This document shows positions 18,876-29,206 of a stretch of DNA of 64,000 nt, piece by piece. Source of the stretch: Chaetoceros tenuissimus (lineage: Eukaryota; Bacillariophyta; Thalassiosirophyceae; Chaetocerotales; Chaetocerotaceae); NCBI GenBank assembly GCA_021927905.1, contig BLLK01000047.1, forward strand, positions 434,001 through 498,000, in the 5' to 3' direction. The position numbers and the translations under genes were made by a program. The notes beneath the pieces were generated by a model. It saw nothing but the letters and a program-made list of their open reading frames with translations, was not told the origin of the DNA and did not search any database. The first letter of the stretch is position 1. Every line of letters starts with the position of its first letter.

Positions 18876-20630
18876 CTAAAAAGTAACTCCTGGGAAGAAG
18901 TTTCCGTGAAGCATATGAGGCAAAAAGACAGGCAGTTCAAATCGAATAATGGGTCCATTTTCCAATCCCCCTTTGCCTTCAACATCAAAAACAACCAAGT
19001 CTGTTGTTTTGTCTCTTCCATTAGTTACATGTACAAGAAGGTATCCAGCATCTTCTTGTTCTGGTTGAGTAATATCTTTCCCTAATTTTGGAACGAACAC
19101 AGCCTCTCCAGGAAATTCCCATGGCTCAAATGCAAAGGTTTCCGTATTTTCTGGAAATTCGCAGTCTACCTTTTGAAGAGCCCCCGCTGGTCCAGATCCT
19201 TTCTTCACACTTGCTTCTATGTTTCGGTGAGATGCAACAGGATATAGATAACGATGTTTTCTTGCGCTCAAGTCTCTTGGTATGGTTGGAAATTCTGGTA
19301 CTTGAGTTGATAGTACTTTTGGATCAGAAGATAATTTCTTTTCCTTGATATCAAGAGTATATCTAACCAAAACATTTGGAGCTACTAAACCGAATGGGTC
19401 ATCTAATTCCCAAACAGGAAACGATGTCGAACTCATGGAATCGATTTCAATCTCCGAAGTCTGTGTTGTGTCGAACACAACATTTCCATCTTCATCTTCA
19501 AAGGCATTGCCGAAGTGAAAGTTGAAATGGTTTGGGACTTTGCAAACAATCACTCTATCATCATTTAAAAAGTCAATGTCGCTCACGTTCTCATTTGAGT
19601 CGAATAAAGATCTTGGTATCAACACGATGGATGTTTCCTTTACTGAATTATCAATATCAATAGATGAAGAAAACCCAGCGAAGCCAAACAGTGCCTTGAC
19701 AGCATTCTTTTCGCTTAAAGAGCACTCATTTATATTGAATATACAATAGTTTTCTGTAATGATGAAATCGTGAATGAGACCTGGGCCAGGACTCACGATG
19801 CTTGGATTATTGCGCTTGGTTGGTCGAAACGATTGTTCATCCAACTCATAAAGAGTGATTTTAGATCCTACCGCCGGATCAAACTTGACGGCAAAGTTAA
19901 CGTAGGATTTGTTGACTGGATCATACCTCAGATGTGCTGCAAAGGAATCTGTCTTAATGGTACCATCGAGATTGGTGTCCCCCATTTCTCCAGGTCCATT
20001 CTTGTTTTTCAATGTCAACGGGTCAAGTTTGTAAGGTAAACCTCCTTCCCAGAGAGCATAGAGGTCATCACCTACATGAACTACATTTGTATTGCCAACA
20101 TTTTTGAAATCTGTTCTGAATGCATTTGCAAAGAATCCTCCTGATCTCATGGTACCAAATATTCCACGTGCTGACATTTTACCAGTAGCTTTATCTTCTA
20201 CGTAACCCTTTGTTTCCACAAACTTGTTACGGAACAGGATTTCATTTTCCTCTGAGTCAAAAGTCATTGCGACAATCATTCCATCGGCATCAAATGGATG
20301 CAAGACTTTTGTTCCGTCATCCGCTTCATACCTTCCACCGCCATTTCTGTAATATGTACCAGACGGAAAATCTTTTGGTAGTTCTACGCGCAGCTTTGTA
20401 GGTGGTATTTCTTTAGGACATGTGGAATAACCTCTTCTCCATGCATCTAAATCTGCTCCAGTACGAGAAAGGTTCTCACTTGCCACACTACTAGGCTTGA
20501 CTTCATCCAAAGTTGAAACTTGAAGATGGACTGCATGTCTACATGTTGTCTTGTCTAGATGAGGCACAGTAAACGCATCTGTGGCTTTTAAGAGGAGTTC
20601 CAAGGCAGACAATGCAACCAAAAGCTTCAT
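18876..20630 (-). CDS. Carotenoid cleavage dioxygenase (CCD/RPE65 family), plastid-targeted
   Basis: A single exon of 584 residues. The leader KLLVALSALELLLKATDAFTVP has the signal peptide plus A-F motif of plastid import. The beta-propeller family motifs are present: NGGGRYE, HPFDADGMIVAM, LRYDP and YLLVHVTNGRDK. The four iron-binding histidines can be placed at H233 (AAHLRYDP), H287 (LIHDF), H372 (HFNFHFGN) and H575 (HMLHGNFF), though H368 and H572 are adjacent alternatives. The enzyme should cleave a carotenoid double bond with O2 to give apocarotenoids; which carotenoid is unknown. Length and motif order match family norms. Confidence 0.9.
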   Translation of the reverse strand: MKLLVALSALELLLKATDAFTVPHLDKTTCRHAVHLQVSTLDEVKPSSVASENLSRTGADLDAWRRGYSTCPKEIPPTKLRVELPKDFPSGTYYRNGGGRYEADDGTKVLHPFDADGMIVAMTFDSEENEILFRNKFVETKGYVEDKATGKMSARGIFGTMRSGGFFANAFRTDFKNVGNTNVVHVGDDLYALWEGGLPYKLDPLTLKNKNGPGEMGDTNLDGTIKTDSFAAHLRYDPVNKSYVNFAVKFDPAVGSKITLYELDEQSFRPTKRNNPSIVSPGPGLIHDFIITENYCIFNINECSLSEKNAVKALFGFAGFSSSIDIDNSVKETSIVLIPRSLFDSNENVSDIDFLNDDRVIVCKVPNHFNFHFGNAFEDEDGNVVFDTTQTSEIEIDSMSSTSFPVWELDDPFGLVAPNVLVRYTLDIKEKKLSSDPKVLSTQVPEFPTIPRDLSARKHRYLYPVASHRNIEASVKKGSGPAGALQKVDCEFPENTETFAFEPWEFPGEAVFVPKLGKDITQPEQEDAGYLLVHVTNGRDKTTDLVVFDVEGKGGLENGPIIRFELPVFLPHMLHGNFFPGVTF

Positions 20631-21100
20631 TCTTCTACTATTTATGTTTTACTTGTCTGCTCTTTGTCTTTCTTGTTGAGACGAAGCAGGCGAAGAATTA
20701 AAAATTGGAATAGACACTTTGTTTGTTGAAGTGTGCAGTGTGCAGAAGATAGATGATAGAAACATTGAAACGTCATTGACGGCGAAGCTTTTTGTTTTTA
20801 TCCGAAATTCTAAATTGTAGCAATCTAGTCCCATCATCAAACCCAATGACCAACGCATCAATTGAATTTGTTCCAAAAATTGCGTATTTATTTGATAGGA
20901 TGTGAGTTTTGAAAAAGTAGTTGGTTTCAGTTGTAGAGATTTGATAATTGTTGGTACATTTATAAACATGTTTTGATATGCTAACTTTTCCCATACGAAT
21001 AGAACTGAAAAGTGAATAGAATTGATGGTAAAATCTTGGCAGATCAGAAGGCAAGAACAATACTCTTCCTGCCTTTTTGTCATCAATTCTAAAGAAAAAT
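20631..21100. other. Intergenic, no gene called
   Basis: 470 bp between the CCD start and the SWIM protein stop, both minus strand. A minus-strand frame runs on here out of phase with the SWIM gene (down to 20773) and has a Phe/Lys-rich composition. I see no good splice donor joining it to the SWIM frame, so I leave it uncalled. Confidence 0.45.
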
Positions 21101-21790
21101 TCATGGACGAAAAGTTGGAGAGGCATCTTCAATGGCTTTGCATTCGACCCACACTCTATGGTAGTAACCATAACCACAAGGTTCTTCTCCATCTTCTTGA
21201 CCATCATATTCAAAGTTATAATCGTCCATGTCATCATCGTCGAAGCCGTCATCATCCATGAGCTCAAGTTCATTGATAACATAATTCCTTGCACACATGT
21301 TTGCTTGTCTCTGAGAAAAGAAAACTCCAAGAGTTTCCTCATCAAATTTGTCTTTGGTAGATTGGTAGCGATAATCACTTCCTTCGGGTTCTGATTTACA
21401 CGCATAAGCAATGTATACACAAGCTCCCCGAGCCATTTGAATTTGCTGATTGCGGATCCTTCTTTGTGCTTCAAGATGTTCACGACTTGGAGATGGAATT
21501 GGACTGTTTTTTGAATTCCGGATGCGCAAAAGAACCTTATTGATGTGTTTGCAACGATAAACTACTGGACACGAACAGCTGGAACCCACAATCTGACATT
21601 GTGGAGATATCATTACTTGGATCTCATAATAGGAAGAGGAAGTAGTAGATCCTGGTATACGTGCCTCGACGTTGAACATTCCATTCCATGTTCTTGTTAC
21701 ATGGATGCGTGAGATTTTTTGGCAACCATTGAAGCTCTGGTTTCCCATGTAGTTCTTGATAGTTTGGGATCGAAGAGGGATGGTTGTCAT
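21101..21790 (-). CDS. SWIM-type zinc finger protein, function unknown
   Basis: A single exon of 229 residues from the ATG at 21790. Residues of about 55-85 contain CSCPVVYRCKHINKVLLRI, the CxCx(n)CxH pattern of the SWIM zinc finger, which occurs in MULE transposases, plant FAR1/FHY3 proteins, SWI2/SNF2 ATPases and MEKK1. No transposase or ATPase core is visible here. A second part has IRNQQIQMARGACVYIAY and then an acidic stretch (DDDGFDDDDMDDYNFEYDG). The gene is a stand-alone SWIM protein of the kind expanded in protists, or a domesticated remnant. DNA or protein binding is all that can be inferred. Confidence 0.7.
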   Translation of the reverse strand: MTTIPLRSQTIKNYMGNQSFNGCQKISRIHVTRTWNGMFNVEARIPGSTTSSSYYEIQVMISPQCQIVGSSCSCPVVYRCKHINKVLLRIRNSKNSPIPSPSREHLEAQRRIRNQQIQMARGACVYIAYACKSEPEGSDYRYQSTKDKFDEETLGVFFSQRQANMCARNYVINELELMDDDGFDDDDMDDYNFEYDGQEDGEEPCGYGYYHRVWVECKAIEDASPTFRP

Positions 21791-22209
21791 GATGTTGTGA
21801 GCTGCTTTGTTTTAGATTCAAAGTTGCAGTGTAATTCTTTAATTCCTGAAATTATGAAAAGAAAGGAATTGAAACACGAATTGAAAGAATGTTACAGAAA
21901 AGAGGAATTCAAAATTACAGCTTTTTAGTCCCATATTTACAATGACCCAATGACCAACTCATTGTTCCGAGACGAAAAGTGAGGAGTGAGGAATGAGGAA
22001 TGAGGAGAGCTCATTGAAGCACCTCTCCGTTCCATACAACATAATGCTTCTTCTATTACCATATATAAGTTTTGTAAAGAACATAAGCGCTTTTAACACA
22101 GAAATTAGTACTTACTCTGATACACCATCTACTGATGATTCAGGAGGTATAAGGCTCGTCAGTCGACCAGTTGTATAAAAAAGAAAGGTTGCACACATCA
22201 CACATCATC
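21791..22209. other. Divergent intergenic with a small signal-peptide-like frame
   Basis: 420 bp between the SWIM gene (minus) and the channel gene (plus). On the plus strand an ATG at 22043 opens MLLLLPYISFVKNISAFNTE, which looks like a signal peptide with an S-A-F motif. A possible donor at 22147 and acceptor ending at 22228 would join it in phase to the channel gene; see the finding. A G-A-rich near-repeat (GAGTGAGGAATGAGGAATGAGGAG) lies around 21981-22006. Confidence 0.5.
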
Positions 22210-25200
22210 ATGGCTAACGATATTTCAGCACAGTCGAGAGCAATTTCTTCGGAAGGTCAGGCATCGCCAAGGGCTCGATATCATGATTCCATTGATGAAA
22301 TGAGCTATGGTAGAAGGTTTGCACGTCGCTTTCAGTCAAATAGATTGTACAATCCATCTTGCTGTCAAGAAGACGATAGCTCGACTGAAACCTCAAGAAG
22401 TGATGGAGATGAGAAACCAATTCTTGATAAGGCCTGGGAATGTAAGTGATTACTTGGCAATTCAAGAATTTTGTCTAATGATTGCATGAGTAGTTTCTAA
22501 TCAGCACTAATTGCATAGACTATGAGCATTTCATATTACCTCGACGGCTTGTCTTAAATAATGAGGAGCAATCTAGATACTTGAAAAGAACAAAGGGAAG
22601 ATCTATTAGAGCAGAAGCAGGGGAATACTCAAAAAGAACTAGGTTGTATCCAGTTTGGGGAACAACATTGCGAGACTTGTCAGACTTTGGGATTGGAACA
22701 ACTTTATATTTTAGTACTGTTCGCTTCCTTTGTGCAATATGTTTTATTGCTGGTTTGATTAACATACCAAACATGATTTATTTCGAATCAGATCAATACA
22801 CTGGGGTACATGTGAAGAGAGAAAAAGGGGAGAAAACATGGATAGAAAAATCACTAGAATTGAAAACAATTGGCTTGAGAGGATCGGCTGTGTGTGCAAA
22901 TACAAAATGGGAAATTTGTATTGAGTGCTCAATCCACGATACATTAAACTTTGAATCTCATCGTTATGCTTGGGGAACGCTTGATGAAGATCCTATGGTG
23001 CTATTTGTACAGAAGAATGCATGCAGTCTTAATGAAAGGTTTGGTACTCTCACTTACTGCACAGTTTTATTTCTAATATTAGCAATATACTCGTGGACAC
23101 TTCTCCAAAAGAAGAGAATACAATTGCACGATGAATGTGAATATAGCACAAGAAATTACTCCATCGAAGTGAAGGTAAGCATATTTCCACCGTCATGCTT
23201 TTATAAATAAAAAAATCGTATCTAAATTGATTCAAGAATCCACCGCAACACAACCTTGCATTATCGGCGGGATTCTGGAAGCGTTGGTTTGAAGGGAAAT
23301 TCAATGTGAAAGTAGTTGCATGCACCGTTACTCTGCGAAATAGACGTTTAATAAAGGCACTGATACGCCGTAGAGAACTAATCAGTCAATTACAAGAGAT
23401 GATTCCACATATCAGTGATTTCAACGAAAGAGACTTGAAGTCGAATATTCAAAAATGTGCTGATGTTCCGTTGTGGAAGCAAATGCTTCTCTTCTCTCCT
23501 ACCGCTGATGTGATTTGCAGTCGTATTCAAAAGCAAGATGATATCATTAGGAAAGTATCCAAACGCAAGATGAATGTGTCCAGAGTATTCTTGACATTTG
23601 ATCTGCAGGAGCACCAACGCGAAGTCCTGAGCAAATTATATGTACCTACATTTTTCCGTATTTTCAGGTTCATGCCAGATGAGTATAGGATGCACGGAAG
23701 AACGCTGAACGTAGATAAACCTGCAGAACCCACAGAAATCAGATGGATCGACTGTGATGCACCATTTTTAGTAAGTATCAGATGCACTTAGCTACTTTAA
23801 AATGACCAACAACTTATGCAATTTTTAGTTGAGACTATTACAGGGTACAATCACATCAATAATAACTATTTTTGTGGTTACTGGTTTAGGCTATCTCATA
23901 TACCTTTCATATGATGAATCTATGAATATAAAGTATCCTACGATCGTCATAACAGCCATAAATGGTGTCTCTCCCGTAATCGTTGATTCTGTTACTTCAT
24001 TAGAAGCACATAGGGACGATTCATCGCTATCCTCTTCACGATATATCAAGTTAACTTTGCTTCGTTGGCTACCAACGATAGTTGTTGCGCTTGTTTCTCC
24101 TTTCACAGATTCAATAGCGAAGGGACCTTTTCTCATTGATTGGGTTTACACAATCCTTCTATTTGATCTTATTCTCGAACCGATTGTATTACTCATTGAT
24201 TTTGGAGGGTTATTTCATAAGCATATTAAGGCTCCTAGACAGTCCGACCAAAGAAGAATGAATTTGTGCTTTCGAGTAAAGGAGTTTGATGTTAGTGAGA
24301 GGTATACCAATATTTCCAGAGTCCTACTTTTTACACTGTTCTACAGCATCCTCTTTCCTTTAGGCTTCTTCTTCGCCACAGCAATTTTCTTCATGCTTTA
24401 TTGGATCGACAAGATGACGATTCTGCGAAGAAATAGTTCAGCAACTCGAGTGGGGAGTAGAATGACAAAAACTAGCAACATCTTTCTTTTGGTATCTATA
24501 GTTGCTTATACACTGGGTGCGACGTTCATGTTCATTCAATTCCCATTCGACAACTTGTGTACGTCGGATGATACACAGATCATTCCAAATTATTATGGAA
24601 CTTGGGATCTACGGGTGAGAGATGAAGGAGAAATATATCAAGACACTGTTGAAATCAACGAACATAGTCAAAGCTATCACTATTGCAATCAGAATTTAGT
24701 GACACAAATGAAATTTCCTCCTCTACCGGAAAGTATTGTGGAAGATGCAGCAGCATGGATGTCAGAGTCTCAAGAACTCTTCGCCCATACACTAACATAC
24801 ACAATGCTGGTCAGTATTTGCGTTGTAGGTTTAACTGTAACATTTTGGGTTACAAGACAAGGAATGCAATGGCTTTGCTTCTTTCAAAAAATTCAGGTAA
24901 GAACATCCAATTTCTTTTTGTGCACCGTGTCGACAACTTCTAAACAATATTTACAACAGATGAAAAGAGGCTTTAATGTACGTTTCAGTGACATCCACGA
25001 AGCGAAGGGATACGTTCCACAAGTTAACTTGAAAGATCACGTATTTCCATTATTACTGTGTGATACAAGAAATATTGATAAAAGTCTCATAGGTTGGACG
25101 ATAGAGGAAAATAATACATATCAAGATCATACTGTCATTAGTGACCAGCCATTATCACATGATAATTCGAATTGCCAAGATGAAATATGTGATATGATAT

Positions 25201-25775
25201 ATCATGACGATGAAAGTGAATTTATCCAGAAACAACCAATGTTTGCATTGGTAAAGAGCTGGATAGAGCCAAGTGAAGTAGCAATAGAAGATAAAACAGT
25301 TGGTATAGACAAAGATTACGAGAAAGATGGGGATGATAATACCATTGATAATGGTGGAATGGAAGATGATGCTAGTAAAGCCGAAGACGACCTAGAAGAA
25401 CAAGGAGAAAGAACCATGAGAATTTCAGAACCAATGTTTCAAGAAGTAAAAATTCATGATTGGGATAGTAGCTCTAGAGCACCTTCTTCTGGGTGTGATG
25501 ACGACGAAGAAGATGTGGATATTGATGATGCTCATGATTCTTCATCCTTCAGATCGAAACAGTCTCAAGACTTCGAAGCCTCATCACAGTGCTCAGTAAG
25601 AGAGTCTAATAGAAGCGATACTGAAACAGATCATGTCATTAACTCAAATGATTGTGAAGCAAGAGAAGAAGAAAAGCAGGTAGACGAAACTGAAAGTGCT
25701 TCTAAAAACATTTCGGAAAAGCAAAGGCTGTTAGATGACTACAAAAACATGGTTCATTTAGGCACGAACATGTGA
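22210..25775 (+). CDS. OSCA/TMEM63 (CSC1-like) mechanosensitive cation channel homologue
   Basis: Five exons: 22210-22441, 22519-23174, 23237-23770, 23829-24896 and 24960-25775. All junctions are GT-AG and phase-consistent, giving 1101 residues. The last intron (63 nt) is in frame without a stop. Early membrane spans (FSTVRFLCAICFIAGLINI, LTYCTVLFLILAIYSW) flank a lumenal loop. A cytosolic region then ends with VFLTFDLQEHQREVLSKL and EPTEIRWIDCDAPF, which match the A/FVTF and W-x-N/D---P motifs of the DUF221 family. About seven further hydrophobic helices follow, then a long acidic Ser/Asp-rich tail. Family role: calcium-permeable channels opened by membrane tension or osmotic stress. Ion selectivity is not readable. 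Confidence 0.75.
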
Positions 25776-25821
25776 GGATCAGAAAAGATAGCAACATACA
25801 AATAATGATATTTAAAGTCTA

Positions 25822-26532
25822 TTATGAATGACACCATTGTGGGATGCTATCTACCAGTGACAACTTTGATCGTTTGTTTTGATTCAAATAAGAAAATGCT
25901 GTTTTCCCCTCATTATTTTTTATCTCGAGGAGCTCAGGACCAGCTTTATCTATCAATAACTTAATTACACTGTCATTCCCAATCGAATTTCGACAGGCTT
26001 CGTGGAGTGCTGTGTTGCCATGTCGGTTGCATAGCATAATAAGATCTTTTCCACCAGTATCTACAAAGCATTGAATCGCATCTATACTGACATCATGCCA
26101 ACATGAAATATGAAGCACTGTATTACCAAATAAGTTGGATTGAAGAATTAGGTCTTTCCCACCAATCTTAACCATTAGTTTCAATATATCTAGAGGCGTG
26201 TCACTTTTACCGCATATTTTGTGTAAACTATTCCATCCTGACCCTTTATGAAAGCTAATGTATTGAATCTTGTCGATATCATCTGACTGCAAATATGTTC
26301 GCACTTCATTCCACCTTTTCTGACAGCACAAGGAGAGGAGTATACTACCATTCATTTTCCGATGGATATTGCTTTGTCTCGAATCATTTGGCAGCACATT
26401 ATAAGTTTCATCTGTATATGGTGGTGATGTTCTTTGAAGTTTCACAATGAGAACCCAAAGGTACACTGTGGAAATATTGAGCAGTATCGTCTGTCCATTT
26501 TTCGAGTCAGTCCCATTTGGCACAGACATCAT
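25822..26532 (-). CDS. Ankyrin-repeat protein
   Basis: 236 residues from the ATG at 26532; an alternative start, MNGSILLSLCC, lies 59 codons in. At least three ankyrin repeats can be seen: GWNSLHKIC, GNTVLHISCWHD and GNTALHEACRNS, each followed by a helix and KDLI/ELLEIKN-type turns. This LHxAC style is common in expanded diatom ankyrin families of unknown function. The N-terminal 58 residues contain a hydrophobic stretch (TVYLWVLIVKL) and may be non-coding if translation starts later. It faces the channel gene tail-to-tail with 46 bp between stops. Confidence 0.7.
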   Translation of the reverse strand: MMSVPNGTDSKNGQTILLNISTVYLWVLIVKLQRTSPPYTDETYNVLPNDSRQSNIHRKMNGSILLSLCCQKRWNEVRTYLQSDDIDKIQYISFHKGSGWNSLHKICGKSDTPLDILKLMVKIGGKDLILQSNLFGNTVLHISCWHDVSIDAIQCFVDTGGKDLIMLCNRHGNTALHEACRNSIGNDSVIKLLIDKAGPELLEIKNNEGKTAFSYLNQNKRSKLSLVDSIPQWCHS

Positions 26533-27004
26533 TCAAAAAGAAAAAGAAACATTTGTTGCAAGGATGCTGGGATCATCATTGTGTTCAGCAAGGAAGCATA
26601 CTATGAGATTGGGGCGGCGGGTACAGAGTTTGCGTTTGTGAAGCTATCATCAGATTTCTTTATTTGCGATTCTATGTATTATAAGCCTAAAATCTACCAG
26701 GGATTGACAAGTATGAGTCAATAATTCCTCCAAAATGACTGATCGAGCAAGTGATATTAGCACCATTCTATATAGTATTGCTCATGTTCAGCATTCAATT
26801 GACTTCGATATAAAGATATGACAAACATCTTTGCAGAGGGAAGCTACTTGGGTAACTGCAACCCTATCTGTAGGTTTGTGGTCTGAATCAATGGTATGCT
26901 TTCTAAATCTTCGATGTTGTATCCAGCCAGCCATCCCTAACACCTGACCCCATAGAATAAAAACTCACCCTCTCATTCTAAATCTCCACAGTCTGAGTCT
27001 TGTC
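26533..27004. other. Intergenic, no gene seen
   Basis: 470 bp between two minus-strand genes, upstream of the ankyrin gene and downstream of the SGNH gene. A plus-strand frame covering part of it overlaps the ankyrin gene antisense and has no domain. The string CTCACCCTCTC near 26966 recurs near 28989 on the other side of the SGNH gene. Confidence 0.45.
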
Positions 27005-28855
27005 TTAGTACATGCAAAAGGCAAGACCAGCAATCTTAAAGTAACTCCCACTCACGAGACGAAAGTTTGCAACTATACTGTCACCTTTCTTAGCACCACC
27101 ATCCGGCAACTCAAACTTGTGCGGTATATGAATGCTAGTTTTGGTGTCGTGATAGCCATTAATTTTATACTTGGCTGTCTGTGTTTCTGTAGATTCAGAA
27201 CCTCCTTTCCTTTCAATTCGAACATCCACTTCCAAAGCGGTATCTTTGAAATTATCACCATAGCTTTTCATTGACAATATTGTCATATACTTTGTCTGCA
27301 TTGACGAGTCAATCTTGAGTGAGAAATGTGCGTTTTCTTCTTTGGCGTAAAAACCTGCCCTTGGTTGCCGTTCTGGGTATCCTTCGGCTTTCCATCCAGT
27401 ATTGGATGTCAGGATTTCATTCATCTTTTTGTTTACATCTTCAGATGTAGCCACGGAAGTCATTCTGCTTTGCATGAAGGCATATGTACAGGGAGATTCT
27501 TGCTGTTGATTGATACTATTGATAACAGTAGTACTGCTATTGGAAGATGATACCAATGCCTCTTGAGCAACAACTAAACAGTTTTCACGAATATTTTCTC
27601 TATGTTGTTTCCACTCTGACGAGATATCACCATAGTCGTGTTCTTTGTAGGGTCCTATGCTCTTTGCTGTTACATCGCTACTGTTGATCCGCGCCAGCGA
27701 GGATGTTCCCTTTGTGTAATCACACACTTCCGTAAAAGCAGAAATGAAATTGTAAAAGACTGTCCACGATGCTCCGATATGAGCTCCCATCCCTGGATGG
27801 AGTCCCTTGTCACCAATGATTCTCTTGACATAGTCATCATTGTCAAAGTTTGCAAATATCTTATGGCTGATAACGTTTCTCTGACTGATCCCCATCAAAC
27901 CAAACCAATTCGAGGCTTTATAAATTGCACCCGAAACATCATTCTGCTGACCAAAAAACTCTTCGTTGATAACCACCAATGGCAGATAATCGTCGCAAAT
28001 TCGAAGATTGTGGGCAGCGTTGACAAAGCCTGGTATGCTCTCGAAATATGCCTTTGCCTTATCTTCTTCTTGTGCGTCATTTGTGGCATGCGACCAAATT
28101 ACAATATCAGGTTGTTGGAATGAATCTGGGAACAGTTGATACTCCAACAAAGTTTTTCCAACCTCACTATTTGACCCCCCAACAGCAAGATTTGAGACCT
28201 TAACCACTTCCTCTCCATTGAATAACACCCGATTGAATAAATGTTGAAGCCTATTTGGCCAAGCACATATAGTATATTGACGCATCCAGCCAGGTGTTTT
28301 CAAACCAAGATTATTAATTCCACATGCCATTCCTGAAGTGAGCGACCCCCCAATGACCAATATGTGAAGTGGAGGTGCTTCTGAAAGAGTATTATCCCTA
28401 AGATAGTTGACACGCTTGGAAATGATTTCGAGTAGTTTCAGTGTTACCTCCAACCCGGGAGGGTGAATAGCAGAACGTCGTACCTGATAGCTCTGGTAGT
28501 GATCTTGGAACAATTCATCAACCCACGCATGAAACTCTGAACTGTTATTCTGTTCCTCTGGGTAAAAAGTGGTTGCATTTTCCACAGCGGCCTCTTTTAT
28601 TTCTGATTCAAAATGCTTCCAGAATATTGGTACAGATGTTTTAAATGCGCTACAAGCACATAGAGGTCCACCGTTCTTTATCTGATCCACATGATTTGTT
28701 GTTGCAGAGGCTGGGGAGGGTACCCGAACAGTGCTGAAATGCTGGATCATGTGGGCATTCATCAAAAATCCAAGTACAACTAGAATGTAAACGACAACAG
28801 TCAAAAAGCGTCTACCCCCTCCCTGTCCATCGATTGAAGTGGTGCAGCTACTCAT
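27005..28855 (-). CDS. Membrane-anchored SGNH/GDSL hydrolase
   Basis: The ATG at 28855 gives 616 residues. A signal anchor (FLTVVVYILVVLGFLMNAHM) after a short N-terminus indicates a type II membrane protein of the secretory pathway. The SGNH core is visible as VIGGSLTSGMACGIN (GDSL-like block with catalytic Ser), SNLAVGGSNSE (block II Gly), VIWSHATNDAQ (block III Asn) and KGLHPGMGAHI (block V His region). The last 200 residues form a Cys-poor region likely to be a beta-sandwich (LSMKSYGDNF, VDVRIERKGG, SGSYFKIAGLAFCMY). Such proteins remove acyl or acetyl groups from glycans or lipids; the substrate is unknown. Confidence 0.8.
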   Translation of the reverse strand: MSSCTTSIDGQGGGRRFLTVVVYILVVLGFLMNAHMIQHFSTVRVPSPASATTNHVDQIKNGGPLCACSAFKTSVPIFWKHFESEIKEAAVENATTFYPEEQNNSSEFHAWVDELFQDHYQSYQVRRSAIHPPGLEVTLKLLEIISKRVNYLRDNTLSEAPPLHILVIGGSLTSGMACGINNLGLKTPGWMRQYTICAWPNRLQHLFNRVLFNGEEVVKVSNLAVGGSNSEVGKTLLEYQLFPDSFQQPDIVIWSHATNDAQEEDKAKAYFESIPGFVNAAHNLRICDDYLPLVVINEEFFGQQNDVSGAIYKASNWFGLMGISQRNVISHKIFANFDNDDYVKRIIGDKGLHPGMGAHIGASWTVFYNFISAFTEVCDYTKGTSSLARINSSDVTAKSIGPYKEHDYGDISSEWKQHRENIRENCLVVAQEALVSSSNSSTTVINSINQQQESPCTYAFMQSRMTSVATSEDVNKKMNEILTSNTGWKAEGYPERQPRAGFYAKEENAHFSLKIDSSMQTKYMTILSMKSYGDNFKDTALEVDVRIERKGGSESTETQTAKYKINGYHDTKTSIHIPHKFELPDGGAKKGDSIVANFRLVSGSYFKIAGLAFCMY

Positions 28856-29206
28856 TGGATATTTTCTCCTGTTAGAACACAAGGTCGCTGTGCTCCTCGT
28901 TATGACCAAGCCACAAATGCATGTGAAGGAGAGGGTGTGATGTTATATGAATGTGAGGAGGGTGTGTTTTAGGACACAGACTAACTCTCACCCTCTCAAC
29001 TAAAAATGAAGACTTCCCGTGCTAATTATTTTGTAGTCCCGAGTAATACCGGTTCTATAACTGTCATGTCGTTTTTTCACCATCTCATCATACCTCACAC
29101 TTTTCTTCAAAGAAAAAAAGGAAGAAGAAACATGAAAAAAGCATCACTGCTAAATTGTGAAAAGCAAAGCTAATTTCTCTATGAACCAGTATCTACAACC
29201 AGGAAG
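28856..29206. other. Divergent intergenic, no gene seen
   Basis: 350 bp between the SGNH gene start and the phosphoesterase gene start, so it holds both promoters. A short inverted pair (GAGAGGGTG near 28930, CACCCTCTC near 28990) could form a weak stem. Confidence 0.45.

Noticed and set aside
20773-21483. 236-codon minus-strand frame
   Set aside because: Out of phase with the SWIM protein over most of its length; no convincing splice link, so not added to that gene.
27638-28123. 161-codon plus-strand frame
   Set aside because: Antisense to the SGNH hydrolase.
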